From NCBI GenBank assembly GCA_027294925.1, contig JAPULM010000237.1:1-13348 (forward strand): a stretch of DNA of 13,348 nucleotides, written 5' to 3'. Below the pieces are notes generated by a model. That model had not been told where the DNA came from. It saw nothing but the letters and a program-made list of their open reading frames with translations, and did no database searches. The position numbers were made by a program, and so were the translations under genes. Shown here in pieces: positions 1 to 7,481 of this stretch. The stretch's first letter is position 1, and each line of letters begins with the position of its first letter. The stretch is from a bacterium (GTDB taxonomy: Bacteria; Tectomicrobia; Entotheonellia; Entotheonellales; Entotheonellaceae).

Positions 1-219
1 TTGACCGGCCGAGATAAGCGTGCCGACATCGATTTGATTCGGGGCTCGGCCACCTGTACCGTTAGAGATGCCGGTTAGGTTGCGTGCACCTTTACGGTGC
101 AAGGCGGCAATCAAGTTGCGGGGGATACCGGTATTGCCAAAACCGGGGAACATAATGCTCACGCCGTCGGGGATGTCGGTCACGGCGTCATCAAGAGAAG
201 AATAGATTTTACTCTGCAC
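1..219 (-). CDS. CoA-transferase subunit A, N-terminal part (runs off left edge)
   Basis: Reading leftward from a GTG at 217-219 gives 73 codons with no stop to the window edge. The protein shows the N-terminal signature of family I CoA-transferase alpha subunits (3-oxoacid, acetate or glutaconate type): a DG-x-x-IMFPGFGNTGIP stretch at about residues 16-31, LIAAL and a K-G-A-R-N-LT-x-ISNGTGG stretch after it. These enzymes move CoA from an acyl-CoA to a free acid, as an A/B heteromer in the cytoplasm. GTG is the only plausible start: the codon two before it is an in-frame TGA, and a GGAG motif lies 7 nt upstream. The gene diverges from the hydantoinase operon, so shared regulation is possible. 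The B subunit would be expected further left. Exact substrate cannot be told from 73 residues. Confidence 0.85.
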   Translation of the reverse strand, partial: MQSKIYSSLDDAVTDIPDGVSIMFPGFGNTGIPRNLIAALHRKGARNLTGISNGTGGRAPNQIDVGTLISAGQ

Positions 220-226
220 GAGTCAT

Positions 227-230
227 CTCC
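227..230 (-). promoter_or_regulatory. Ribosome binding site deciding the GTG start of the CoA-transferase gene
   Basis: On the minus strand GGAG lies 7 nt before the GTG at 217-219. An ATG at 224-226 is closer to this site but opens only a five-codon frame that ends in TAA, so the GTG is the real start. Confidence 0.6.
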
Positions 231-264
231 GGGAAATCGGGTGAGCATTGTAGACGATCTAGCT

Positions 265-283
265 ACTTGCTGGTCGAGCAGGT
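265..283. promoter_or_regulatory. Imperfect dyad between divergent genes, candidate operator
   Basis: ACTTGCT, a 5-bp centre GGTCG, then AGCAGGT form a 7-bp inverted repeat with one mismatch. It sits 46 bp upstream of the CoA-transferase start, in the 263-bp region shared with the divergent hyuA gene, where a regulator of one or both units would bind. No regulator gene is visible in the window. The symmetry is modest and could be chance. Confidence 0.3.
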
Positions 284-399
284 AATCGCGAATGGCCAGT
301 TCGATACAGGGATTGCAGTATAGCATAGAGCGTGATAAGACAAAATACGTTAAGGTCATGGTGTCGGGTCAGAAGCGCCCTTGCCGCAAAACAGGAACC

Positions 400-429
400 T
401 TTTCATTTGCTGCCTTTTTCAGGTATGAT
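400..429 (+). promoter_or_regulatory. Candidate sigma-70-type promoter for the hyuAB operon
   Basis: A good -10 hexamer TATGAT (424-429, five of six consensus bases) is preceded by a partial -35 TTTTCA (400-405, four of six) at an 18-bp spacing. Transcription would start near 436, leaving a leader of about 47 nt before the hyuA ATG. This is judged by eye only. Confidence 0.4.
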
Positions 430-482
430 CCCTCTCGGAATTCGAAATCATCATATCCCTCAAGAGGTTGCAAATAGCTCTT

Positions 483-2561
483 ATGAACACCATCTCGATC
501 GGCATTGATACAGGAGGCACCTTCACCGACCTGATGTTGATCGACGTGCGCACTGGTGCCTCCCACTATCACAAACTGCCCACCACGCCCGACGACCCGG
601 CAGGTGGTATTCTGGATGGTTTAGGCACCCTCATCAAACAGGCCGGCCGGCGCTGTGAGGACGTACAGTTTCTGGTGTTGGGTACCACGATTGCCACAAA
701 TGCGGTGCTGGAAGGCAAGACAGCCCGTACCGGCATGCTGACCACGCGGGGTTTCCGGGATATTCTTGAACTGGCCCGACAACGTCGTCCGCATCTATTC
801 AATCTGGAAATGACGAAGCCGATATCGCCTGCCTCGCGTGATTGCCGTTACGAGATTACGGAACGCATCGCGCCGCAGGGTGAAATTATCACCCCCTTGC
901 ACGAAGAGGAGGTGCAACAGGCTGTGGTCAGCTTGCGAGAACAGGGGGTGGAGGCCGTAACCGTTTGCTTTCTGCATGCCTATAGCAATCCCAAGCATGA
1001 GCAACGGGCCAAAGCGCTGCTCCAGCAGCTTTGGCCGGAGGTATATGTGTGTACCTCCGGTGACGTACTGGCCGAGTTCCGAGAATTTGAACGCTTTTCT
1101 ACCACCGTGGTTAACGCTAGCTTAATGCCGATTATGGACCGCTATCTCGAGCGTTTTGAAACCGGCGTGCACAAGCTTGGCATTCCGGTGACGCCACGCG
1201 TAATGCAATCCAATGGTGGTGCCGTGAGTCCAGCAACCGTACGCCGGTTGCCGGTTCATACCTTCTTTTCCGGACCTGCCGGCGGGGTTATTGGCAGTTG
1301 CAGATTGGGGGAGGAAGCGGGCATTGCCAACCTCATCACCTTTGATATGGGTGGCACCTCCACCGATGTGTGCCTTATTCGAGATGGGGCACCGGCGCAG
1401 AAAGCGCTACGTGAACTGGGCGGTTTTCCGGTCCGAACACCCACCCTCGATATGCACACCATCGGAGCAGGTGGGGGCTCCGTTGCCTGGGTGGACGCCG
1501 GTGGTTTGCTGAAAGTAGGGCCGCTGAGCGCCGGCGCTCACCCGGGGCCCGCGGCATACGGTCGCGGCGGCACGCAGCCTACCGTGACCGATGTGAATGT
1601 GGTACTCGGACGCCTCAATCCAAATGGTCTGCTTGGTGGCCGCATGCCTATTTATCCGGACCAGGCTGATGCTGCCATTGCCACCGTCCTTGGGCAGCGT
1701 CTGCAGCTTGATAGTATTGCGACTGCAGCAGGCGTCCTGGACATTGTCAATGCCAACATGATGGGTGCGGTACGGGTAATCTCCGTCGAGCAGGGCGAAG
1801 ACCCGCGTGACTTTACCTTGCTGGCATTTGGCGGTGCCGGTCCGTTACATGCGGCCGATGTAGCGCGGACTATCGGTATGCGCCATGTCGTGGTGCCGCC
1901 GCATCCTGGTCTGTTGTCTGCCATGGGCTTGCTGCATGCCGACGTACGGGGTGATTTTAGCCTGACCCGGCTGCTGCAGGCGGAGAATGGAAGTTTATCC
2001 GCCCTCAATGCCGGCTTGTTGGAATTGCGTCAGCGTGGAGAGGCATGGTTGGCTGGTGAACCGACGGAGGGCGCACCCACTACGAGAGCTTGGCGCCTCG
2101 ACATGCGTTATGCCGGCCAGAATAGCGAATTGGGTCTGAGTTTCGATGGGGCTTGTCTCGACGAATCCAGCCTGGCCGACATGACCGCACGCTTTCACCT
2201 GCATCATCAAGCAACCTACGGGTACAATATGCCGCTGCAGCCGGTCGAGATTGTCACCCTGCGTCTGGTGCTAACGGTGGCGCATGGCATGTTGCCACAG
2301 ACCCCTATGCAGCGCTCCGGTAGTCTGTCTCAGGCCCGATTGGCGCAACGGCGCGTTTGGTTTCCGGAGGCTGGATTTATCTCAACGCCGATCTATCAGC
2401 GTGATCAGCTGCCGGCCCATGTCTCGGTTGACGGGCCATGTATTGTCGAGCAGATGGACACGACCACTGTGGTGCCGCCTCAGGCCACCATGCGGGTGGA
2501 TGGGATGGGGTGTCTGCATATTGATGTAGCGCGCCAAGAACATGGAGGAGATGAAGAATGA
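483..2561 (+). CDS. hyuA: Hydantoinase/oxoprolinase HyuA-like subunit (N-methylhydantoinase A family)
   Basis: This 692-aa protein matches the usual length of HyuA / N-methylhydantoinase A, an actin-like-fold ATPase subunit that works with HyuB to open cyclic imides or lactams such as hydantoins or 5-oxoproline with ATP. Seen directly: nucleotide-binding IGIDTGGTFTD (residues 6-16), GTTIATNAVLEGK (67-79), FDMGGTSTDV (287-296), IGAGGGS (327-333), GPLSAGAHPGPAAYG (346-360) and FGGAGPLHA (449-457), in family order. The N-terminal Hydant_A_N domain covers about 4-180, the core about 200-490 and a C-terminal domain follows. ATG 483 puts the signature six residues from the start. A TTG at 468 would add five residues but has no spaced ribosome site; even for the ATG the AGAGG (463-467) is 15 nt away, so initiation may be weak. 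The acetone carboxylase beta subunit is a related alternative, but the linked HyuB and absence of a gamma subunit favour hydantoinase/oxoprolinase. The substrate is not predictable. Confidence 0.93.
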   Translation: MNTISIGIDTGGTFTDLMLIDVRTGASHYHKLPTTPDDPAGGILDGLGTLIKQAGRRCEDVQFLVLGTTIATNAVLEGKTARTGMLTTRGFRDILELARQRRPHLFNLEMTKPISPASRDCRYEITERIAPQGEIITPLHEEEVQQAVVSLREQGVEAVTVCFLHAYSNPKHEQRAKALLQQLWPEVYVCTSGDVLAEFREFERFSTTVVNASLMPIMDRYLERFETGVHKLGIPVTPRVMQSNGGAVSPATVRRLPVHTFFSGPAGGVIGSCRLGEEAGIANLITFDMGGTSTDVCLIRDGAPAQKALRELGGFPVRTPTLDMHTIGAGGGSVAWVDAGGLLKVGPLSAGAHPGPAAYGRGGTQPTVTDVNVVLGRLNPNGLLGGRMPIYPDQADAAIATVLGQRLQLDSIATAAGVLDIVNANMMGAVRVISVEQGEDPRDFTLLAFGGAGPLHAADVARTIGMRHVVVPPHPGLLSAMGLLHADVRGDFSLTRLLQAENGSLSALNAGLLELRQRGEAWLAGEPTEGAPTTRAWRLDMRYAGQNSELGLSFDGACLDESSLADMTARFHLHHQATYGYNMPLQPVEIVTLRLVLTVAHGMLPQTPMQRSGSLSQARLAQRRVWFPEAGFISTPIYQRDQLPAHVSVDGPCIVEQMDTTTVVPPQATMRVDGMGCLHIDVARQEHGGDEE

Positions 2562-4201
2562 GCCAAACCGTTGACCCAATCAAGGCCGAAGTGATAGCAC
2601 GACATCTCCTGGCGACCAGCGAAGAAATGGGCGCGGCCCTGCTGCGTACGGCATTTTCACCCAACATCAAAGAGCGGGCGGATTGCTCCAGCGCCATTTT
2701 CGATGCGCAGGGGCAGGTGGTGGCGCTGGCCCACCGAGTGCCCGTGCATCTGGGGTCGATGGTCGGCATTGTTGAAACCCTGCGTCAGCGCTACGATCTC
2801 AACACCCTGCGGCCGGGTGATATGTTTGCTGCCAATGATCCGTACCACGGTGGCGGTTCGCATTTGCCGGATATTAGTGTGCTGGCGCCAGTGTTTATGA
2901 ATGGGGAGATTGTTGCCTATGTGGCCAATATTGCGCATCACGCCGACGTCGGCGGCATGGTGCCAGGCTCGGAAGCCGCTGTGTGTCAGACAATCTTTCA
3001 GGAAGGTCTCCGCATTCCCCTGGTGCAGATTATGCATGCCGGCAAGGTGAACCGTGACCTGTTGGATCTGATTTCGCTCAATTCACGTACCCCGCAAGAG
3101 CGCCTGGGCGATATGCAGGCCCAATTCGCCGCCAATCACGTGGGTGTGCACGGAGTGACGGCTTTATTTGAACGGTACGGCCTGAGGCAAGCTACTGCCC
3201 ATATGGCGGCTTATCTGGATTTTACGGAAAAGCGCTTTCGTGCCGCAATTGATCGATTGCCGGCGGGGACCTATGTTGACCAAGATGAACTTGATGGCGA
3301 TACGACGGGCAGCACGGTGGCAATCCGCTTGGCGTTGACGGTGGGTGACGGACAGATGCATTTTGACTTTACCGGCTCAGGGCCTCAGCTCAACAGCGCG
3401 CGCAACATTCCTTACCGTGCCTTGTTAGCGACCATTTATACCGTGGCGAAGAGCATGCTTGATCCTGAAGTACCTGCCAATGCCGGCTATTATCGCACCA
3501 TTACCCAGCAGGTGCCGAAGGATTCGGTCGTCGGGCCGACGCCACCAGCGGCAGTAGGCGCGCGCTCGATATCCTGCGGCGTGCTGGGGGATGTCATTGC
3601 CGGCTGCCTGTCGCAGGCTATACCGGACAAAGCCCTGGCCCGCTCAGGTCCCCATCACCTACTTGTGCTGTCCGGCATGGACCCGCGTACCCATACCTAT
3701 TTTGTCGATTACGAGACGGTTGCCGGCGGCATGGGGGCTCGGCCGTATCATGACGGTATGGACGCCGTTCGGGTGCATGCCTCAGGCGCTTCGAATCTGC
3801 CAGTGGAGGCCCTCGAACATGTGTATCCCCTGCGTATCGAACAGTATGCCTTACGTGATGACTCGGCAGGTGCCGGTAGATATCGCGGTGGTCTTGGGGT
3901 GGTGCGTGACTATCGTATTTTAGCTGACGATATACAGGTCAGTCTCTCGTCTGAGCGTCAACATGTCGCTGCACGAGGCATGGCGGGTGGGGCAGCAGGT
4001 GCAACGGGAGAATTTGTGATCAATCCAGGACAATCTGACGAGCGTAAACTGCCTGCCGCTGCCGCCGACATTGCCTTGCCACGCAACACGGTTTTGTCGG
4101 TCCGCACTCCGGCAGGGGGTGGTTTTGGTAAGCCCGAGCAGCGCGATCCGCAGCTCATCGAGCGCGACTTACGTGAAGGACGTGTTTTAGGTGCGCTTTA
4201 G
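2558..4201 (+). CDS. hyuB: Hydantoinase/oxoprolinase HyuB-like subunit (N-methylhydantoinase B family)
   Basis: A 547-aa HyuB-family protein, the catalytic partner of HyuA in ATP-dependent ring opening. Seen directly: an N-terminal DPIKAEVIARHLLATSEEMG segment, the hallmark NDPYHGGGSHLPDI (from residue 93, with His and Asp residues likely near the metal or active site), and a C-terminal TPAGGGFG (about 517-524) typical of the family end. The length is close to the usual 510-590. Its ATG overlaps the hyuA stop by 4 bp (ATGA), with GGAGGAG just upstream inside hyuA, so the two are translationally coupled and probably made in equal amounts. The alpha subunit of acetone carboxylase is related but longer, and its other subunits are not here. 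A hydantoin, 5-oxoproline or related cyclic amide is the likely kind of substrate (inference). Confidence 0.93.
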   Translation: MSQTVDPIKAEVIARHLLATSEEMGAALLRTAFSPNIKERADCSSAIFDAQGQVVALAHRVPVHLGSMVGIVETLRQRYDLNTLRPGDMFAANDPYHGGGSHLPDISVLAPVFMNGEIVAYVANIAHHADVGGMVPGSEAAVCQTIFQEGLRIPLVQIMHAGKVNRDLLDLISLNSRTPQERLGDMQAQFAANHVGVHGVTALFERYGLRQATAHMAAYLDFTEKRFRAAIDRLPAGTYVDQDELDGDTTGSTVAIRLALTVGDGQMHFDFTGSGPQLNSARNIPYRALLATIYTVAKSMLDPEVPANAGYYRTITQQVPKDSVVGPTPPAAVGARSISCGVLGDVIAGCLSQAIPDKALARSGPHHLLVLSGMDPRTHTYFVDYETVAGGMGARPYHDGMDAVRVHASGASNLPVEALEHVYPLRIEQYALRDDSAGAGRYRGGLGVVRDYRILADDIQVSLSSERQHVAARGMAGGAAGATGEFVINPGQSDERKLPAAAADIALPRNTVLSVRTPAGGGFGKPEQRDPQLIERDLREGRVLGAL

Positions 4202-4229
4202 GTCGATAAAAACACCTGCATTTTTTGTC

Positions 4230-4265
4230 CTCGTCCCTCGCCAGAGAGGGTTGGGTGAGGGCGAG
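4230..4265 (+). repeat. Strong hairpin in the hyuB/class V spacer, resembling a dispersed intergenic repeat
   Basis: CTCG (4230-4233) and CCCTCGCC (4235-4242) pair with GGTGAGGG (4254-4261) and CGAG (4262-4265): twelve base pairs with one G-U pair, one bulged T (4234) and an 11-nt loop. Read on the minus strand it starts CCCTCACCCAACCCTCTC, close to a CCCTCACCC(C)AACCCTCTCCC motif I remember from dispersed intergenic repeats in several bacteria. No T-run follows on the plus strand; a TTTTTT (4221-4226) lies before it, which would be an A-run for leftward transcription. It could dampen read-through, protect the hyuAB mRNA 3' end, or be a repeat copy. Confidence 0.5.
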
Positions 4266-4294
4266 ACTTGTGCCTAGGTATTCAGGAGGAAAAC

Positions 4295-5503
4295 ATGACC
4301 CTGCTTGAGACGATCGTATGCAGCCCGGCCCACAGCCTCGCCGAGGCTCACCAGCACTATCCTGCCACCGAGCAGCTTACCTATATGGATGTCGCGGCGC
4401 GCGGTTTGATCTCGCATCAGGTACGGGCAGCGCTTGACGAGCACATTGATGCGCGTACCCGGCAGGGGGTGGAAAAAGAGAAATATTTCGAGCTTGTTGA
4501 GCAAACCCGGCATCGTTTCGCGCAGCTCATCAACGCGCATGCGGATGAGGTGGCGTTTACCAAAAACGTCTCCGAGGGTCTTAATATGGTTGCCACCGGC
4601 CTGTCGTGGCAACCGGGTGATAATGTGGTGCTGTGTGCGGAATTGGAGCATCCCAATAACGTCTATTGCTGGCTTAACCTCGAGCAGCGCGGTGTCGAAG
4701 TGCGCACGGTAGAGCCGTCTGATGGTCATTTGCCGGTTGGCCAGATGGTGCAGCAGATGGACGGCCGCACGCGCGTCGTCACGGCCTCAACCGTCACTTT
4801 GGCGCCCGGCTTTCGCACTGATATTGACCGCCTGGGACGTGCATGCCGTGAACGAGGGACGTTCTTTCTTGTTGATGCCGCACAGTCGTGCGGCGTGTTG
4901 CAGACGGATGTGATTGCCGCCAACATTGATGGGCTGGCGGTCTCCACCCAGAAGGGATTGCTGGGATTGTACGGCATGGGGTTTCTCTATTGCCGCCGTG
5001 ATTGGGCCGAACAGATGCAGCCCGCCTATTTGGCGCGTTTTGGGGTTGATTTGGGAGATGCGCATGAGGCCACCCTGGGTGGCGATGACTATGCCCTGAT
5101 GCCCGGGGCGCGGCGCTTTGATCTCGGTAATTATAACTTCATCGGTTGCGCGGCCGCGCATGCCGCGATGACCCAATTGCTAGCGTATGGCCTGCACGAC
5201 ATCGAAGATTATGTGTTGGGTCTGGCGCAACAATTGGCACAAGGGTTCATTGCTCTGGACCTCCCCGTGTACGGAGGACGACCAGGAACGCATCTGGCGC
5301 ACCTGGTCGCCGTCGGAACGATGGGTAGCAGCTATTACGGGACGGAAGATGAACGATTTAACGCGCTGTATACCTATCTGCATGAGCATGAGGTGAGATT
5401 GTCCGTGCGCCGCGGGGTGTTACGATTCTCGCTGCACCTCTACAATACGCCCAACGATGTCGATCGGGTTCTTGATCTTACCCAGCAATGGTTACGTGCT
5501 TAA
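4295..5503 (+). CDS. Class V PLP-dependent enzyme (aminotransferase/epimerase type, not a typical cysteine desulfurase)
   Basis: A 402-aa fold-type I PLP enzyme of the class V (SufS/isopenicillin N epimerase-like) family. Seen directly: FTKNVSEGLNMVA near 88-100 (cofactor phosphate region), AELEHPNN near 114-121, VDAAQSCG (193-200, Asp194 pairs with the PLP pyridine nitrogen), STQKG with Lys220 as the Schiff-base lysine, and near the end RFSLHLYNT with Arg377, the usual substrate-carboxylate arginine. The C-terminal part lacks the catalytic-cysteine loop of SufS/IscS desulfurases, so transamination, racemisation or elimination on an amino acid is more likely (inference). The start is ATG 4295 behind a strong AGGAGGA (4284-4290, 4-nt spacing). 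It lies 93 bp after hyuB in the same direction, suggesting it handles the amino acid freed by the hydantoinase. Confidence 0.88.
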   Translation: MTLLETIVCSPAHSLAEAHQHYPATEQLTYMDVAARGLISHQVRAALDEHIDARTRQGVEKEKYFELVEQTRHRFAQLINAHADEVAFTKNVSEGLNMVATGLSWQPGDNVVLCAELEHPNNVYCWLNLEQRGVEVRTVEPSDGHLPVGQMVQQMDGRTRVVTASTVTLAPGFRTDIDRLGRACRERGTFFLVDAAQSCGVLQTDVIAANIDGLAVSTQKGLLGLYGMGFLYCRRDWAEQMQPAYLARFGVDLGDAHEATLGGDDYALMPGARRFDLGNYNFIGCAAAHAAMTQLLAYGLHDIEDYVLGLAQQLAQGFIALDLPVYGGRPGTHLAHLVAVGTMGSSYYGTEDERFNALYTYLHEHEVRLSVRRGVLRFSLHLYNTPNDVDRVLDLTQQWLRA

Positions 5504-5605
5504 GGTGCGGAGCGGCAGAGGTTGGGTACAATTGAAGGAAAACGGGCGAGATGTTTTGCCTCAGATATCAATCGTACAGACGTAGAATAGAAGTCGAGAA
5601 GTCTT

Positions 5606-6622
5606 ATGAAAATCCTGGTTACCGGCGGTGCCGGTTATATCGGCAGCCATACATGTGTGGAACTCCTGGACGCCGGCTACGATGTAGTGGTGGTGGACAA
5701 TCTGGCCAATAGCAAGCCGGCTGCCTTGCAGCGGGTCGAGGCGTTGGCGGGAAAACCACTCTCCTTTCACCGCGTTGATTTACGTGACAAGTCAGCCTTA
5801 GACACTGTATTCCGGCAAGAATCGGTCGAGGCCGTGATTCATTTTGCCGGTTTGAAGGCAGTCGGCGAATCGGTACGCATGCCGCTGCATTACTATCAGA
5901 ACAATATTGCCGGCAGCTTGCATCTCTGCGAGGTGATGCAAGCACATGAGGTCAAGAAGCTGGTCTTCAGCTCCTCTGCAACCGTCTACGGGGATCCGCA
6001 AAGCGTGCCGATTAAAGAGGATTTTCCGCGCTGCGCAACCAACCCCTATGGTCGATCCAAGCTCATGCTGGAAGATATTTTCCGTGACCTGTATGCCGCC
6101 GATGCCACCTGGAACATCGCGCTTTTGCGTTATTTTAACCCGGTTGGCGCCCATCCCAGCGGCCGCATCGGCGAAGACCCGCATGGCATCCCCAATAACC
6201 TGATGCCGTATATTACCCAGGTGGCGGTAGGGAAACTGGCTAAGCTGTCGGTGTTTGGGGGCGATTACCCAACCCCTGATGGTACCGGTGTGCGCGACTA
6301 TATTCACGTGGTGGATCTGGCACGCGGACACCTCAAAGCGTTGGAAAAACTCACCACCAAGGCGGGCATCATGGCTTATAACCTCGGCACCGGTCAGGGC
6401 TACAGCGTATTGGAGGTGATTGCGGCGTTTGCAGGGGCCTGCGGCACAACGATCCCCTACGACATTGTCGAGCGCCGTCCCGGCGACGCCGCGGTATGTT
6501 ACGCTGATGTCTCGAAAGCCAAAGCCGAGCTTGATTGGGTCGCCCTGCACGATATCGCCACCATGTGTGCCGATGCCTGGTGTTGGCAATCGAACAATCC
6601 GCATGGCTATGAGGATAGCTAG
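5606..6622 (+). CDS. galE: UDP-glucose 4-epimerase GalE
   Basis: A 338-aa short-chain dehydrogenase-fold epimerase, the same length as E. coli GalE, that interconverts UDP-glucose and UDP-galactose (sometimes the N-acetyl forms) in the cytoplasm with bound NAD. Seen directly: dinucleotide motif [10 protein letters not shown] (6-15), VVVDNLANS (28-36), [13 protein letters not shown] (77-89), SSSATVYG with Ser124, and Tyr148-x-x-x-Lys152 in NPYGRSK, the catalytic Ser/Tyr/Lys set. The C-terminus, [15 protein letters not shown], matches the family end, so the gene is complete. A weak GAGAAG precedes the ATG, and a TAGAAT -10-like hexamer (5583-5588) has no good -35. It lies 102 bp after the class V gene but is unrelated in function to its neighbours. 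Its stop directly abuts a truncated amidohydrolase, so it may have arrived by rearrangement. Confidence 0.96.
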   Translation: MKILVTGGAGYIGSHTCVELLDAGYDVVVVDNLANSKPAALQRVEALAGKPLSFHRVDLRDKSALDTVFRQESVEAVIHFAGLKAVGESVRMPLHYYQNNIAGSLHLCEVMQAHEVKKLVFSSSATVYGDPQSVPIKEDFPRCATNPYGRSKLMLEDIFRDLYAADATWNIALLRYFNPVGAHPSGRIGEDPHGIPNNLMPYITQVAVGKLAKLSVFGGDYPTPDGTGVRDYIHVVDLARGHLKALEKLTTKAGIMAYNLGTGQGYSVLEVIAAFAGACGTTIPYDIVERRPGDAAVCYADVSKAKAELDWVALHDIATMCADAWCWQSNNPHGYEDS

Positions 6623-7087
6623 TACGGCGTCGCACAATTTCCCCGCCAGGTCGGGATACTGCAACGCCACGGTGGCAAAGGCGACAAAGCGCTCCGGCTG
6701 GGCGGCGCATAACTCGGCCAGTTTTTCGTTTTGCAGCGTGATGAGCTGTTGCGCCAGGTCACGTTCTGCTGCATACCAGTAAGGATTGATGCTGAGTGCC
6801 TCGACATCAATGCCCTGGGCGTCCATCTGTTGTATGCGATGCGCTCCGATAAGCAAGGCGTGGGGCGATACCTGGAGTCCCATTAGCGCCATGGCTTCCG
6901 GTACGGCGCAGTGTGCATGGACATCAACGGTTTTGACTCGGCGGCCGTCTACAACGACCTGCCGACGTGGTGCCGTGCTGCTGGACGGTGATACAGGCTG
7001 TGCAGCATCCGCCAGCGTACAGCCGACAAAAACGACGTCAGCCGTGCTGCTGGCTGTATCTTGCAAGGGTTCCCTCTCCGTGTGCAT
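6623..7087 (-). pseudogene. Amidohydrolase (ACMSD-like, amidohydrolase 2 family), C-terminally truncated at galE
   Basis: From ATG 7085-7087, with an excellent GGAGGTG 5 nt upstream, about 155 codons read like the N-terminal part of a metal-dependent amidohydrolase/decarboxylase of the ACMSD type. The metal-binding VDVHAHC (His57, His59) follows a ~50-residue lead, then IQQMDAQGIDVEALSINPYW, a NEKLAELCAAQPERF stretch and AFATVALQYPDLAG. Similarity ends at or just before codon 155, whose bases (6623-6625) touch the galE stop (6620-6622). The frame then stays open through the antisense of galE to 5798, so a 429-residue hybrid could be translated. Family members are about 330-380 aa and need further metal and catalytic residues (His and Asp in the second half) that are absent, so the product is almost certainly inactive. 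The missing half is nowhere else in the window. An assembly join is the alternative to a real deletion. Confidence 0.82.
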
Positions 7088-7481
7088 CGTATCACCTCCG
7101 GTTTGAGCCTCTGCTGTGGCATGCTTTCCGTATGTGGTGTCCTTTTATCATAATAGTGGGTGATGGGCGTTATTTCCGCAGTCGGCAATACCTATGGGGA
7201 GCCTGTTGACCGTGCCCATCGTTTAACCATGGCAAATAAAACCCATGACAAGGCGTATAGAAAATTTACCAGGCATTTTTCACTGGCTTGGCCAATTTAT
7301 CCCAGGGCAGTTCCCCGAGTCTGACAAAAAGGTCAGAAAATTTTTATTCCGCCCTTTATCTAATTGTTTTTGAAGTAGAAACGTGTCCTGATTATTTGAG
7401 GCTGATTTCCCCCCAGGCATTACGTAACGACCTGTCTAGAACGTGAACGAATGTTATCGTCAAGACAAAAAGGAGCCAGGC
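7088..7481. other. 394-bp AT-richer gap with no gene
   Basis: This gap lies between the amidohydrolase start (minus) and the His-rich gene (plus), so both could be driven from it. It is visibly richer in A and T than its surroundings, especially 7200-7400. On the minus strand a TATTATGAT string (7146-7154) could be a -10 for the amidohydrolase, but no good -35 is placed. I see no convincing plus-strand promoter and no plausible open frame. The one clear structure is the hairpin at 7320-7337, listed separately. Confidence 0.5.
7320..7337 (+). terminator. Orphan hairpin followed by an A/T tract
   Basis: TCTGAC (7320-7325) and GTCAGA (7332-7337) form a perfect 6-bp stem around AAAAAG, followed by AAATTTTTATT. 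It looks like a weak intrinsic terminator, but no plus-strand gene ends nearby (galE ends ~700 bp upstream) and no minus-strand gene runs into it. It may end a short untranslated RNA, attenuate the His-rich gene leader, or be an operator. Confidence 0.35.

Noticed and set aside
209..226. Five-codon ATG frame overlapping the CoA-transferase start
   Set aside because: It ends at once in TAA and shares the ribosome site of the GTG; it is most simply a chance frame.
483..4201. Acetone carboxylase instead of hydantoinase for the HyuA/HyuB pair
   Set aside because: The families are related, but no gamma subunit gene is present and the second subunit (547 aa) is much shorter than acetone carboxylase alpha as I know it.
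5798..6622. Long minus-strand open frame across galE, continuous with the amidohydrolase fragment
   Set aside because: It is the antisense of a fully conserved galE; its residues show no family resemblance. Only the part from 6623 to 7087 is real coding sequence.
7443..7481. GTG start upstream of the His-rich protein
   Set aside because: It would place 13 charged residues before a good signal peptide, and the AGGAG site points to ATG 7482.
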